Shown here one piece after another: positions 1 through 12,045 of a stretch of DNA of 64,000 nucleotides (position 1 is the first letter of the stretch; each line of letters begins with the position of its first letter). The DNA lies in assembly GCA_038025085.1 (NCBI GenBank), contig CM076150.1, forward strand, positions 4,072,001-4,136,000, in the 5' to 3' direction. The position numbers were made by a program, and so were the translations under genes. The notes under the pieces were generated by a model. That model made no database searches. It saw nothing but the letters and a program-made list of their open reading frames with translations, and had not been told where the DNA came from. The DNA comes from Tetragonia tetragonoides. Taxonomy: Eukaryota > Streptophyta > Magnoliopsida > Caryophyllales > Aizoaceae.

Positions 1-1875
1 ACCAGGAGCTTTAACTTTCCTTTGTCTTATGGCCATGGGATTACCAAAAAGACCAACTTCATCTCTCTAACGATCCAACTCGCTAATATCTTGTCTTGAG
101 TTTCTTGACTTGGTACCAACCTTTGAATGCAACTATACAAGCCTGACATGACTTCTTCACAAGATGCATCTTCGGTGTTATCATAATATAATTCCGGATT
201 CAAGAAGAACCCCGCCGCATGCAAAGGCCTATGAAGTTGGCATTCCCACCTTTTATCAATAAACTCAAAAGCTTCCTTATAGTGAATATCCTTGTTTGCA
301 AAGCTAGTTGCAATAGCCTCTTTAGCCCTATCCATGGACTCATAAATGTACCCCATGGCAGGCTACTTCTCCCCATCAACGATTCTAAGAACCTTAACAA
401 GAGGACCCGTCAACTTAAGAGAATAAACAACATTCATCCAAAAGGTGTCTTGTAGAATAATGGATGCTACCTTCTTTCCTGGCGCTTCCTTTGCCCACTT
501 ACTAGCAGCCCACTCGTCAGAAGTGACCATTTTTCTTAAGTTGTTTTGTTGCTTGTGTATTTGTGAAAGAGTAATGAAAGATGTTGCAAATCTAGTGATT
601 GCCGGCCTATGCAAATTCCTTTGATTTGTGAACCTCCTCATCATGTTTACAAGAGGGACACGGCTACATAGATAGCCATGCATGAACATAGCCTTCTTCA
701 AAGCACTATGCACTTTTGGAATCTTTCCAATGTCCTCTAACATAAGATCCACACAGTGTGCAGCACATGGAGTCCAATATAAATGTGGTCTCTCGATTTC
801 CAAGTATTTGCCTATAAATATTTGAAAAGAAAATTAAGTAGTATTCAAAATATGGCAAATAAGTACAAAAATGTGATTTAAAAACAATCAAGATTAGTAT
901 TCATACCCGCTTTCACATAGTTTGATGCATTATCCGTCACCACTTGGACCACATTCTCCTCTCCAACTTCCTCCACCATGTCATCAAGCACTTTAAACAA
1001 TAGATTCGCATCTTTGACAAATTCGGAGACATCCATGGACTTTATAAAGACGGAACCCTTAGGAGAGTTCACAAGAAAGTTGACAATATCCTTATTAACA
1101 ACGGAGTCACGCCATCCATCGGATAATATAGAACAACCTTTTTGTGCCCATTCTTTCTTGTAGTCCTTCAAAGTCAATTGGACTTCATTCACTTCTTTAT
1201 TAAGGAAAGGAACTCTTATCTCATGCATGCTAGGTGGTTGCATTCCGGGACCAAATTGTCCAACCGCCTCAATTGCAATTGCAAAGCTTGGATAAGTAGC
1301 CGCATTGAATGCAATTCCGGCATCATAGAACCACCTAGCTAATTCTGTACAAGCATTGTTCCTTAACTCCTTGCGACACAATTCATTTATTGTTTGTTGC
1401 CTCCCACTAGCTCCTCCTTTTCTACCTTTTATTGCATCTTCTGGATTAGGAGTGAAAAACATGTCAATAGGACCCTTTTGCCTAGGCCTTTTGGGAATTG
1501 GACACTTGCTACTTCCCCCACTTCCACTTGCATTCTTAGAACCCAATCCAATACATTCTTCCTCACCACCATCATCATACTCATCATATTGTGACATAGA
1601 TGGGAACATATTACTTGCCTCCTTATCCATTTGCTTCTTAACCATAAAATTTTTCATTTCTTCCCTAACATGTTCCGGACAATTTGGACATTTACGCACA
1701 TTCCTAAAGCCTCCAATTAAATGTTGTTTCAAGCGATATGTTCCTCCACAAGTTTGCATGTCACAAAAATTGCATTTAAACTTGGTCCTATTTAAAGGGT
1801 CTTGTTTTCCATATTTTCTAGATGGGTCGGTTGATCCCGTAGAGCCCGAAGTATTAGAAGAATCCGTTAAACAAG
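1..1875 (-). pseudogene. hAT transposase (BED zinc finger + DUF659), broken
   Basis: This would cut and paste the element. Exon 2 (1875-907) encodes a BED-type zinc finger (KCNFCDMQTCGG then RLKQHL), a Ser/Gly-rich linker, and the start of DUF659 (ILSDGWRD, VVTDNASNYVKAG). A 95-bp GT/AG intron (906-812) precedes exon 3, which continues the catalytic core (TPCAAHCVDLMLEDIGK, ITRFATSFITL). The reading frame is broken by an in-frame TAG at 363-365 just before MGYIYESMDRAKE. Near the left edge there is a frameshift and another stop, after which GLFGNPMAIRQR is still legible in a second frame. The C-terminal dimerisation domain lies outside. A first exon ending at 2188 has a good donor but no clear ATG. 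The core is well preserved, so decay looks recent. Confidence 0.85.
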
Positions 1876-2602
1876 CTGAAGATATAAAAAACAAGAGTTA
1901 AAATGGTGATTAAAGCTACTGTTAAGGACTCAAAAGAGTTCTTTTTTTTTAAAACAAAGCTACTGTCGACAGAGGGATGAAAACAAAACAAAGGCCAGGG
2001 GCCCAAAAGAGAAAGTGAGAGAGTAGAGAAAAACAAAGAGAGAAAGAAGGATAAAATAAGTGAAAAAGGAAAAAAATAACGAAGAAATCAGAAAAAGAAA
2101 ACGAAGAGAAAGAGAGAGAAAACGAAGAGAAATAGAGAAGAAAGCAGAGAGAGAGAAGGACGAAGAGTCAAGGAAGAAGATGTGTACCTGGGTTTCGTCG
2201 GACTGGGTCGAGTTGCCCGGAGGAGTCGCCGGACTGAGTAGAGGTCTCTGGCGGTGTTCTTCAACCAATTTCGAAATCTAGGGTTTCATCTCCTCTTTTC
2301 TCTCTCTTTGATTTCTCTTCTGGTTTTGTTCTGAGGTATTCTCCTCGTGTTTTTTAGATCCCTTGGGTAGCAAATTAAGTCACGTGCCCTTTTTTTTCTT
2401 TTTTTTAAACACGCATGCTGCTGGCAGCATTATGTGCGCCTCACGTCAGGAAGCGGCCGCTTCTGGCTGAGGCGCGCTTCTTCGTGCGCTTTTTGGCCGC
2501 CTCTTGTAAAACGCGGTGCTTTGTCTTCCTGAAGCGATTTCCTATGCGCCTGAGGTCGCCTCGCGCTTAAGCGCGCCTCAGGCGCGCTTTTTAAAACCAA
2601 GA
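1..2602 (-). mobile_element. hAT DNA transposon, 5' portion, cut by the window edge
   Basis: The transposase reads leftwards and leaves the window at base 1, so only the 5' half of the element is present. The right boundary is inferred at about 2602, where the strand read inwards begins CTTGGTTTTAAAAAGCGCGC and is followed by GC-rich subterminal repeats (GCGCCTCAGGCGC, GCCTGAGG and variants) between 2440 and 2600. Plant hAT elements often have such subterminal motifs. The other end and the 8-bp target duplication cannot be seen, so the boundary is an inference. Between 1876 and 2439 lie a likely leader exon and promoter; an AG-rich tract at 2040-2170 encodes nothing convincing. Confidence 0.6.
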
Positions 2603-3585
2603 TCTTAATACTGTCTTACTCGAGTTATTTCTAAGAACTCGCTGGCATAGTTCCTAAAAAAAAGTTACCAATTCAAAACACACATTTGACAGCCTCATGA
2701 GGGTTCCACTTAGCAGTTAGCCAGTTACCACCCTCCTTCCCCTGTCCTGTACCCAGGTGCAAGTCTGCAACGATTGCACCCTTCGCCTAACAGTCCACTA
2801 CCCTTCCCATTTTCTGTGAGCACGGCTCAGTACTACACCTCCACCTCCTCGTCATCTTGTCCACTGCCAGCAAGGAAGTGAAAGCAAGGGTTCTCAGATA
2901 AGCAAAGTAGTAAAGCACACACAAGAAAAGAAAAATAAAAAAAAGTGAAAAAATTAACTGAGCTCAAAGGTCCCAATTTCATAATGCACGTGAAATCTTA
3001 CGAAGCAAAAGTGATCTATTTATGTGGTTACCATTCTTATCACTGTCTCCGACCGTTTGGGTTTGCTCTGAACCTACATGTCTTCTAGTTTTCTAACATA
3101 AGCTAAAAACCCAAGAATTCTCCTTCTGATGTGAATTACTCACGCAATAGAAATCCTCAGAATTATCCAACTTCACCTGACCAGGATAGGGAAATTGTAT
3201 AGAATGGATATTGAATTTGAGTGGCATCATGAGACGGGGAGTTGAGAGGACAGGGAAGAGGAATCTAATATTGGTAATTTGTCAAAGGTAAGGATCTTTA
3301 TGTTTGAATGGATGCCCTGAAATACGCAGAGCAGATCGTCAATGGACGTATTTTGGGGAGGGAGAAAAAGGGGAAGGGAGGAAAGATATAGGAGGAAAAG
3401 GTTGGGTGGTGGTGGTGGTCCATGGTGGGGGTATCCAACTGCGCGCTTAGTTCCCTTGACCTTGCTGGTCACAGATGATGATAGCTGGGGCTACACTGGT
3501 GAGGGTGGAAGGATAGGTTCCATGTGGCAATATTATATTGGTCAAGGATTTCTTCTTTTTCTTTTTTTGAATATATATTGAGTTG
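2603..3585. other. Non-coding, nothing recognised
   Basis: No convincing gene is visible. The ORFs around 3227-3581 on both strands come from a G-rich/C-rich low-complexity tract and have no family features. This lies inside or upstream of the DENR gene and could be intron or 5' flank. Confidence 0.4.
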
Positions 3586-3589
3586 GCCC

Positions 3590-3735
3590 TAAGACCTGAG
3601 TGGGTAGCTCTAGTGCTCAACAGGTAAGAACTCTGAGCAGAGTCCCTAGTTCGAGCCCCCTTAAGGCGAAAGGAGGTTTTCTAGGGCCCGTGGGATTAGT
3701 TGAACATCGATACCCATGGTTTAAAAAAGTTTATT
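3590..3735 (+). mobile_element. tRNA-derived SINE-like element
   Basis: The stretch contains an A-box-like TAGCTCTAGTGCTC and, about 40 bp later, a B-box-like AGTTCGAGCCCC. This is the spacing of an internal RNA polymerase III promoter. A tRNA-unrelated body follows and ends in a T/A-rich tail near 3725. No target duplication could be fixed, so the ends are approximate. The cloverleaf of a functional tRNA is not present. Confidence 0.5.
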
Positions 3736-4632
3736 TTAAATAAAAATAGGGGTGTATTTGTTTTCACAAGAGCTGCAGTAGTTATTTAAATAAGTCACGT
3801 CAATTAAAAATGTATGGACGGAATGTCCACTTGCACAGGGTTGTAAGAGTAACTTTTTTTACACCTTAGGATTGCTAGACATTACAACATGGGAAGGTAT
3901 GCATGAGGAGTTACCACAGATATTTCGAAAGAAAATGTGTAGGGTTTAGACTAGTGGGCATTGATGTTAAAGAAACACATTGGTCTCTTTTTCTAAACTC
4001 CTTGATCCTTACTTTTCCTTTGCTTATCTTCTCTGTCAAGTGAATCCATCATGTTATAGTTCCTCTTCTTTTTTCTCTAGCTTGAGATTTGAGAAGCAAA
4101 ACCTTAAAATTCTAATCTAAGTGAAGTACCACATATGATTGCTGAAGTCATTGATAAAAGGCACTAAATATTGCTCTTTGGCCCTTACATGGTTGGGTCC
4201 TGAAGTTGTTCAAGACTTCAGGTTGATGTGATTATTACTTGAGTTGACAGCCTCTTGTGTGTTACGCCTTGATACTGTATGATTACTTGTCATGTCACTT
4301 GGAAGGATATGTTACTCACAGAAAGTAAGTAGGTTGAGAATTGATGGGTAAATGTTTTTTCGCTTTGAGAGGACACATTAGTTTGTTAGAAAAGAGAATA
4401 AAGTTGAAAGATCTGTTGTTCGATTTGCATTAGATTTGAGCCTGTTGGACAAACATGATTCAACCTAAAAGGAATAAAGGACAAACATGTTGGTTTCTTG
4501 TATTCCTCTGAAAGTAGCTTCTAGCTTAAGTAGTTAAGAGGATGGATGATTGTTGTATGCATCGTCTTCCAGTTTAGTGTTCTTCAGCTTTTCCCTTGTG
4601 CACACGAGCCAATCATTCATTATGTTTTGCAG

Positions 4633-7600
4633 GTGGCTCATCAACTAAGCCAGAAGAAGTGCAGCGACTTCCTGGTGGAAAAGTTAAGAAAAAAGTAAGA
4701 CTCATGAGTCGTGATTATATTTATGTTTCTTTTTTTTTCTTTTCTTTTCTTCTGATGCAAGCTTAGCGTAGTATGGAGTATAGAATGTCTATAACTCTAT
4801 AGCTTCTCTGGTTGAGATGACCTCCAGTTTTTGAGTGGCAACATACTTGTAACATATCCTTCTTGCTTGTTACAATTATGAATTAATTTTAAGCCCAAAT
4901 CTAATAAGCATTCAAGCAAGATGCAATTTTCTGTGCCTATTTCACTTGAAAAGTTAAGCACATTAGATCACTAAGCATTGAATGAGAGTAACGTGTTTTT
5001 TAGTGACTTAATTTTGGCTGGACCATCAAGGGCGTTTAGTCAGAGGTCACAGCCTGCTAGAATGGGGGATGGACCCAGGGTTGGGGAATATCCACCTTTG
5101 TAGAATTATGACTCTACTGGTGGGATTATGGAGTTGAAAAATAGAGGTGGGGGCGGTGATTGGTACTGATGAAGGGTGAGATCAGTATACTTTAGCTGTC
5201 CAAACCTCTTTTAGTAGATCTGATATTGGTTCCAGCAGGCTTGCGTTGCTGGCTACGGGAATACACCAGGTCAAGGTGATGAGTTGAATGGTATATAATT
5301 GCCTAGGGTGAGGATAGCTTTCATTGTGAGGGCAACTTCTTTTCAGAAGGAGGAGATCAACTGTAAGATAAGCTTAGGAAAACTAATGGGGGAGAGGAGA
5401 TGTGTCTGAGGCAACTATTGCTGGGCTGTTAGGTGCCAGCTCTTCAATAAGGCTAGTATGGGAGAGAGCTCTAAGTATCTTGGTCAGAAAGGGAGTACTC
5501 GACAGGAGGGTGCATGAGGTAATGAGATTTTTCTAATTCTACTACCATATAATGATCAGACAGGGCAAGTCTCTCTAGGACAAAGAGAGTAAGAGACAGA
5601 TGATTGTGGTCAAAAGCTGTTTGAAAAGATGTATTTGAAGTTTGTCGATCCTACGTGAAAGAGTTTAAATCCCTCCTTCCAAGTTTATCTAGGAAGAACA
5701 GGAGTTCGGCACCTTTTTTTTTTTTTTTGCTTTTGTTTTTGATCAGAAGGAGTTCAGCACTTGAAAATCTGAAGTGTAGTAGAGTTGGCCATGGTTTTAA
5801 GAATGTTTTTATTTATTTATTATTTTTTTTATTCATTATGGTCTTGGTTCTTTGTCTGTTCAGTACTAATTTTTGTTTCGAGGACACCTTGTGCGCCGCA
5901 TTGTATTTTAATTTCTTTCTGTAAGAAAATGTTGTTTCTTATCCAAAGAAATATAAACAAAACAGTGGGTCAGGTTTGTGGTCTACACTTCGTAAGGTTT
6001 TTATTTCATTTTATTTGTGTTTTTCTTTTTCTTTTTCTTTTCTTTTGGTGGAATGGATGTGGGGATATTAGGCGAGTCCTGTCAAATTGAGAGTTATGTT
6101 TGCTAGGTTAAATGACTACAAGTCTACAACCATTAAAGGGATTGGTGATGAGAGCTCATATTGCAGTGGAGTCAGGAACCATTGATATATTTATGCAATC
6201 TCATAGCAGGAGGCTTCTCCAAGCTCATGTTCAGTTTTGGTATGGATATGTATTTCTGGTGAAACAAAATTTTGAATCCTTTGAAAAGTACATAATGAGA
6301 TAGGAAGAACCATTTGGAAAAGGTATATAATTCCATGATATATGTGTTAGTCTGTTAGATCTAGCCTTGGCAGAATCACATCCAGATATGTACTGGACAG
6401 AAGTTGATTCAGATTTCAGAATTATTCTCGTTGGATTTATGGGAACTCTTGAGAAGGCCACGATTCAGTTCCCAATTAGAAACTAAGGGCGAAGCCTCAT
6501 CTTTAAATGACAACAAATCTCCCCTCTCATGGACGATGGACCCTTCAAAATCTCAAACTTACTTTTTCCTTAATCTCTTTATGGCAAAGTTACTCTAAAT
6601 CTACCTTATTTATATTATTACTTAAGGATACTCAAAGATAATTTTGGATTTTTTGGTAATCCCGTTGAACTTTTCTCTTGTTTTGCCCTTCCGTGTTTTC
6701 TATTTTTAACAAATAGCATTTTTAAATTTCCGTTTCTGTATTTCTGATTCCTTGTATCTGTTACCTTGCAACATAGATAGTCACTGTCAATAGGTACCAA
6801 ATACATTGACTATTTCAGCTTATTTTAGTAGTGGAAGAATATAATTGGACTGGTCGATAATTAGCTTGTTATAATCTAGGGTCCAATAATGTGAGTTAGT
6901 ATCTACATATGTAGATGTGTTGTGTGTGTGGTCGAACTAAAGCCCATAATTTAGGGTGTGTTGTTTTCAACTTCCCTGGTCAGTTTCCAGTTTAGTTTAC
7001 TTCTACAACATCTTCTCTCAAATATAACTATCAGGTCAGGTCAGGTAAGTAAGTTTCAGCTGAAAAGAATCTGCCATTTGATCCCTGCAAAAAAGAGCAG
7101 TCTGTGTTCCACATATATGTATTAACGTGGCCTATGAAGGCATCAATTTTGTCTTAATATTTTGCATTAGTTTGGTTCATTTAACGGCAACATTTGTATT
7201 AGCCTGTGACATGTAGAGCTAGCAAAATCTGATCTGATAGTGACCCTAAATCCGACCTGCTAAACACGCAACATGACCAACCCGATAGTGACCCAACCCC
7301 GACCCGTTTGCCAGGTCTAACCAATGTATGTCTAACATAGCCTATGAAGGCGTAAAGTTCTTAATATCATTTTCAAAGCTGGGACTTTGAAATTTGATGC
7401 TGGACAAATTTTATTTTATATTATTGGTTTTCTTCAACCTCGTATGCCTTTTCCCAGGATCTATGTCTCTCAAGTTGTGAATGTAACGATTCATGTTTTG
7501 GCACCATTGTCAATCTTGGCCATCATTATAGATGTATACTCCAAACTGTTATCTGGTGTGGGGTTCTGGAAACTGTCTCTGAAGTGTGGTCCGTTTTAGC

Positions 7601-8721
7601 TCACTAATTTTGAACTTTTTTGGAATTATTGTGAATTGTAGGACAGGCAAGAAGTTGTTATCGAGAAGGTTGTACGCAATAAGCGAAAATGTATCACAAC
7701 CGTGAAAGGATTGGACCATTTTGGTGAGATTAATGGCTTTACGTTTGCTTCATAGTCGTTGTGTTATTATGGCATCTTGTTGCTAAGATGATTGATATAT
7801 TTTCAGGTGTCAAACTTAGTGAAGCTTCAAAGAAGCTTGGAAAAAAATTTGCAACAGGGGCCTCTGTTGTTAAGGTTAAAATGATTTTTATTTGTGTATT
7901 ACATACTCGCCAAGGTTTACAACGTGCACATGCTAAATAAAGCTTATGGTTGATTGAATCCAGGGACCGACAGAAAAGGAGCATATTGATGTTCAAGGAG
8001 ATATAGCCTATGACATTGTAGAGTTCATTACAGACACCTGGCCTGATGTAATACACTCTTCAATGGATCTACTTTGTTCAATGTGTTCCTTTATTGGGTC
8101 TTATTATTTCATATTATCATGTGGAGTTTTTAAACAAATTGAAGAAGACTTCTAGACGCCTTGCTTGTTCTTTGGTATCTTGTGAGTTAGAATATAGGAG
8201 GACATCAGCATTTTGACAAAATGTGACTTCATTCTTCCTTAAACATGCCTCTGTTTCTTTCTCTAGGCGGCACGGAGACACTAGTTACCATTTTTGTTAT
8301 CTCTCTCTCTGGGTAATTGCATGAATTGGGGTTTTCTTCTATTTTTGTTGGGATGTGAAATATACCCTCTCTCATGTGTGCATGTGTGTTTGCATGTAAT
8401 TACATTTCTGGATATGTTTTTGTTCTGAAGTGACAGTGATGCCATTCTTTATACTCCGTTGATCTATCACTTCGGTTTCGTGTAGTCTGCATTGCACAGC
8501 TTATTACAAGGGACTCTGACTTACTTGTACATCTATAATTAAAATAGAATGTTGAAATCCTGTAAATAGGGACTTGTTAGTTTGTATGGACTAAATGGTG
8601 ATGCCAATTATTATTCTGTTTTATGCTTGTTCTTCTTGCCTTATTTTGAGTGTCTTCATTTCAGGTTCCAGAAACTGCAATTTTTTTCATTGAAGATGGG
8701 AGAAAAGTTCCAGCTGCTTGA
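4633..8721 (+). CDS. DENR: Density-regulated protein (DENR) homologue, 3' exons
   Basis: DENR pairs with MCT-1 at the 40S ribosome and promotes re-initiation and recycling in the cytoplasm. Five exons join in one open frame at clean AG/GT borders: 4633-4694 (ending LPGGKVKKK), 7642-7723 (EVVIEKVVRNKRKCITTVKG), 7807-7874 (KLGKKFATGASVVK), 7964-8047 (DVQGDIAYDIVEFITDTWPD) and 8665-8721 (IFFIEDGRKVPAA, stop TGA). Phases match at every junction. Together they form the SUI1/eIF1-like fold typical of the C-terminal half, about 100 residues. The N-terminal part with the conserved cysteines was not found between 2603 and 4632. It is either upstream of the window, beyond the hAT element, or lost. The 2.95-kb first visible intron is large. 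No stops or bad splice sites are seen, which argues for a working gene with upstream exons. Confidence 0.88.
7211..7315. mobile_element. Short hAT-like MITE in a DENR intron
   Basis: The ends read TAGAGCTAGCAAAATCTGA and, inverted, TAGACCTGGCAAACGGGTC. The interior is built from degenerate GACCCAACCCGACCC units. The termini and interior resemble the better-defined hAT MITE at 61896-62432. No clean 8-bp duplication is visible. Confidence 0.4.
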
Positions 8722-9604
8722 TTCTGAAGATCAGGTCAAACAAACTAAGAAGTGCCGAGGGCATTAATATTCCCACGGGCACAGTATCTCACAAACCGGC
8801 ATCAAGGTGACTCATCCTGGGGAATTTATATGCACATGAAGGTTTTTGTTCTTGTGTTCTTACAAATTATAGTCCTCTTTTAGGTTGAAGTTTTATATAT
8901 TTTCTGAGTATATCTATCACGAAATGAGCATCTATTTGTAGATGTATTCTACTAGTAGTAGCTGCAGTAGACTAAACTTCTTATTCTACATGTATTGCAG
9001 TTCAAGTATGTTGTGCTTCTAGCATTTGCGCGTGTAATGATTTCACAAAAAGGAAAAGAAGAAAAGAAACATTTTGAAGAGTACTCAGTTGAGAATGAAA
9101 ATGGTGCCAGGAAACTGAGCAGCCTTTTTGAAGAGTTAGCATTAGGTTTGAACCGTTGAAGAGTTAGCATTAAGTTTGAACCGTTATTTTCTTGCCTACT
9201 CTTGAGCGTAGTAGCTCGGCTACTCCACCGTAGCCTATCCTTCATTTAAAGAACAGGGGTGAAAGTCGCTTTTTCGGCAAATTATTGCCTAGATCCTTGA
9301 GTCCACAAAGCCAAGGCATAAATGGATGAGAGGGGGAGGGAGGTAGGAGCAAGAAAGAAGAGAGGACCTAGGGAGGAGCAAGATAGGGGAGGTACACCTA
9401 GCTTGGTGGACCTAGGGTGTAGATAATGAGAATTGTCCCCCCCCCCCCAAAAAAAAAACCTCAAAAAAAAATAATCAAAAGCAGATTGTGTAGGAACCTG
9501 ATTATTGAATGGCTCGGGATTGGGACCGTTGTTCCTTCCTCGCACAAAACAAGTGGAGTCCATGGTAGACGAAGCAATGATTCAAGACCAAAGTGATAAC
9601 CAAC
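8722..9604. other. DENR 3' flank and non-coding DNA
   Basis: This begins with the probable 3' UTR of the DENR gene. It includes a small tandem duplication at 9137-9184 (two copies of GAAGAGTTAGCATTA) and a C10/A9 homopolymer junction near 9437-9458. ORFs here are short and uninformative. Confidence 0.4.
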
Positions 9605-9607
9605 TTA

Positions 9608-9916
9608 GGTCTCGTTTGGTTCGAATAACTCTACTTATACACGGAAGTAGTTTTTCCATGGAACTTAATTCCCTGTAATTCACTTCCTAGGAAAGTAAAA
9701 GCAAGTGTTTGCCTTCTTGTAATTTAGTACCGTAACTTTCACTGACCTACCCTCCCCACGGTTAGTGAGTTCCTGTACGGCATCGGAACTGAAAATACCA
9801 GAGGAACTTAAAGTTCCTCCATCATATACAATATTGGCCAACCAAACACTAACATTTCTTTTAGTTCCAAGGAACTCTTACTTCCGGTGCTCAATTACCT
9901 TGAAACAAACAAGGCC
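9608..9916. mobile_element. Tourist-like MITE (PIF/Harbinger) with TTA duplication
   Basis: The left end reads GGTCTCGTTTGGTTCGAA and the right end, inverted, GGCCTTGTTTGTTTCAA. TTA flanks both sides (9605-9607 and 9917-9919), the target preference of PIF/Harbinger elements. The 309-bp size and lack of coding capacity fit a MITE. It lies inside a larger 21-bp direct repeat described in the findings. Confidence 0.75.
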
Positions 9917-9919
9917 TTA

Positions 9920-12045
9920 TTATGTGAGGGACGAAGCAATGATTCAAGACAATGCAATAATTTCTATTCACACATTAAAATAAATTGTCATCCTGAGAGA
10001 TTCTGCTGGCCTGCAATTTTCTTGAACCTCCTCCGTAAAAGTTTTTTATTGAAGTTGTAGGGCAAGAGCGTGACTGTTACCATGGTAGAAAATGTTGCTA
10101 CACTATGTTTAGAGCATGACTATTATCATAGTAGAAAATTAAAGAATAATAATAAAAGAAAATGAGTGGCTATACACCCTTCCAATTGTTGTAACGTAGT
10201 TACACTTATATAGACATTACCTTCTTTTTTCTGCTTGTCATATAGACATTACATAAATGTTGGAGAGGGTTCCAATTTTCAATTGAAACCAATAGTTAGT
10301 CAACATTGTGGTTCTGGGATTTCTAATTGTTTAACTGGGCCTTGAATGGTTTGAAACTTTGAATGGTAAGCAAACATGTAGATAGTCACAGTTTGGTCGC
10401 ACAAACTCTTCAAGCTCGTGACTTTTCGCAATGAAATTTTGGTAACATCTCCAACTATACATGGGCCGGTGGCAAATTATTGCCTAGAACTGGAATTCGG
10501 GATTTAGGCAATAAGAACTGAGACCAATAAATGGATGTTTAGGGTGCAGAATGGACTGTCAGGGAGGGGTTGCGTTGGAAAATTGGAGAGGGGCATATGG
10601 TAAACCGTGACAAAATGAATTATTAGTTTACTCATGTGTGAAATAATGATTGGTTGGATTTTGATATTTAACATAGTTTATTTGAGTCTCAAGGCTTAAC
10701 GTATAAATTTATTTTTCTCGTCCACGTCACCTAGATAAGCTACCCGGTGGATAGATAAAACATTCTCCAAAAATGTTCCCTTTGGTTACAACTTGTATGC
10801 AGAAGGTGATTTTCCGAAGAGGACAACATTGGAGTAGACTTTTGTGCCTGAGTTTACTAAAATGGGACATGGCAAAGCTGGTCCTACAAATTTTGACTAG
10901 TCCAAGATTACTAGAAGATCGGCTTGTTTGTGAGTTAGAAAAAAAATGGCTCATACTCTGTTCATCAACTTATTAGTTTTTTTTTTTTTTTTTTTTGGCT
11001 CGTCATCAACTTATTAGTTATTATACTACCACAGGCTGGAGGAATACAAAACTGTGGACAAATATATGGCAAGCGGGCAAGCAGCTACTTTACTGGAGTT
11101 ATGATCAGCGTTAGTTAAGAAACAAGCGTTTTGAGTTAAGAAATTACTCGTAATAGATAGTTTCAGAGTATACTCTCATCTTTCACAATTATCATATTAT
11201 ATTTGTTTTGTAACATGTGGAAATATTTGTCCTGAATTATATAATATTTCTTTTTCCAGCTAGACTAGCCATCAACTAACTAAACATGGGAGGTTCATTA
11301 ACGCATTTACTTTCTTACAATCTACTAAGCGAAAGAAAAATTTATGATTAGTATCTTGTTTGTCTGATCCCTCTTCCAATATATGGATATGATCTGAAGT
11401 GTAAACTAAACACCACTAAATTGAGTCGATTAGTGGGAAAAAAGGTACTCATAAAACTGAATGTATGAGCACGATTTTGATTTTATTTTTGTGTGGGACT
11501 CACATTGTTTAGGTGTCTCATTCACTCACAGACTATGGTTGCATTTAATTTATTTATTTTGTTTTATTTTTATTTATAGTGGTAAGGAAATGATGAAACA
11601 TTAGGTTCCATCACTCACTTAATGTGGGGTGCATAGCAAGACAATATAGACGATGGTTGATAATTTGATACAGTATACTGTATATTGCTGTACAAGTTGT
11701 CATAACATCAGCTAGCTAGGGTGAAGATTCCTTATTTCCTTAATAGTGCAATCAGCGTACTGAACAAAATCTTAAAGCCTAGGATTTGTCAATCTCATGT
11801 CTTTTTTCTTTTATGCCATGAGTCATCTGAAGAAATATTAGTTTATTCATTAGGTAGTCTACCCGGGTAATTTATAATTTGATGATTGATTGAGTTTTGA
11901 TATTTTTTTTTAAAATTGCAAATACTTTATTTGAGTTTCACTGTTCCCATGCTCGACTTCACTGTGCCTTATTAATTATATTGATTGATTGCTAATTTTC
12001 TGTAATTTATGGTCTTTGAATTTCATTCCTTTAAGATGTGTTCTT
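9920..12045. other. Intergenic, AT-rich, no gene seen
   Basis: This is AT-rich DNA with a poly-T run at 10977-10996. ORFs at 10727-10976 overlap on both strands and have no recognisable features. No element boundaries could be fixed. Confidence 0.4.

Noticed and set aside
1142..1901. Plus-strand ORFs of up to 181 residues
   Set aside because: These are shadows of the minus-strand hAT transposase, which carries the recognisable domains.
3227..3581. Overlapping ORFs on both strands
   Set aside because: They arise from a G-rich low-complexity stretch, have no family features, and do not splice to anything.
3590..3735. Functional tRNA gene
   Set aside because: A/B-box-like motifs are present but no cloverleaf with anticodon stem can be drawn.
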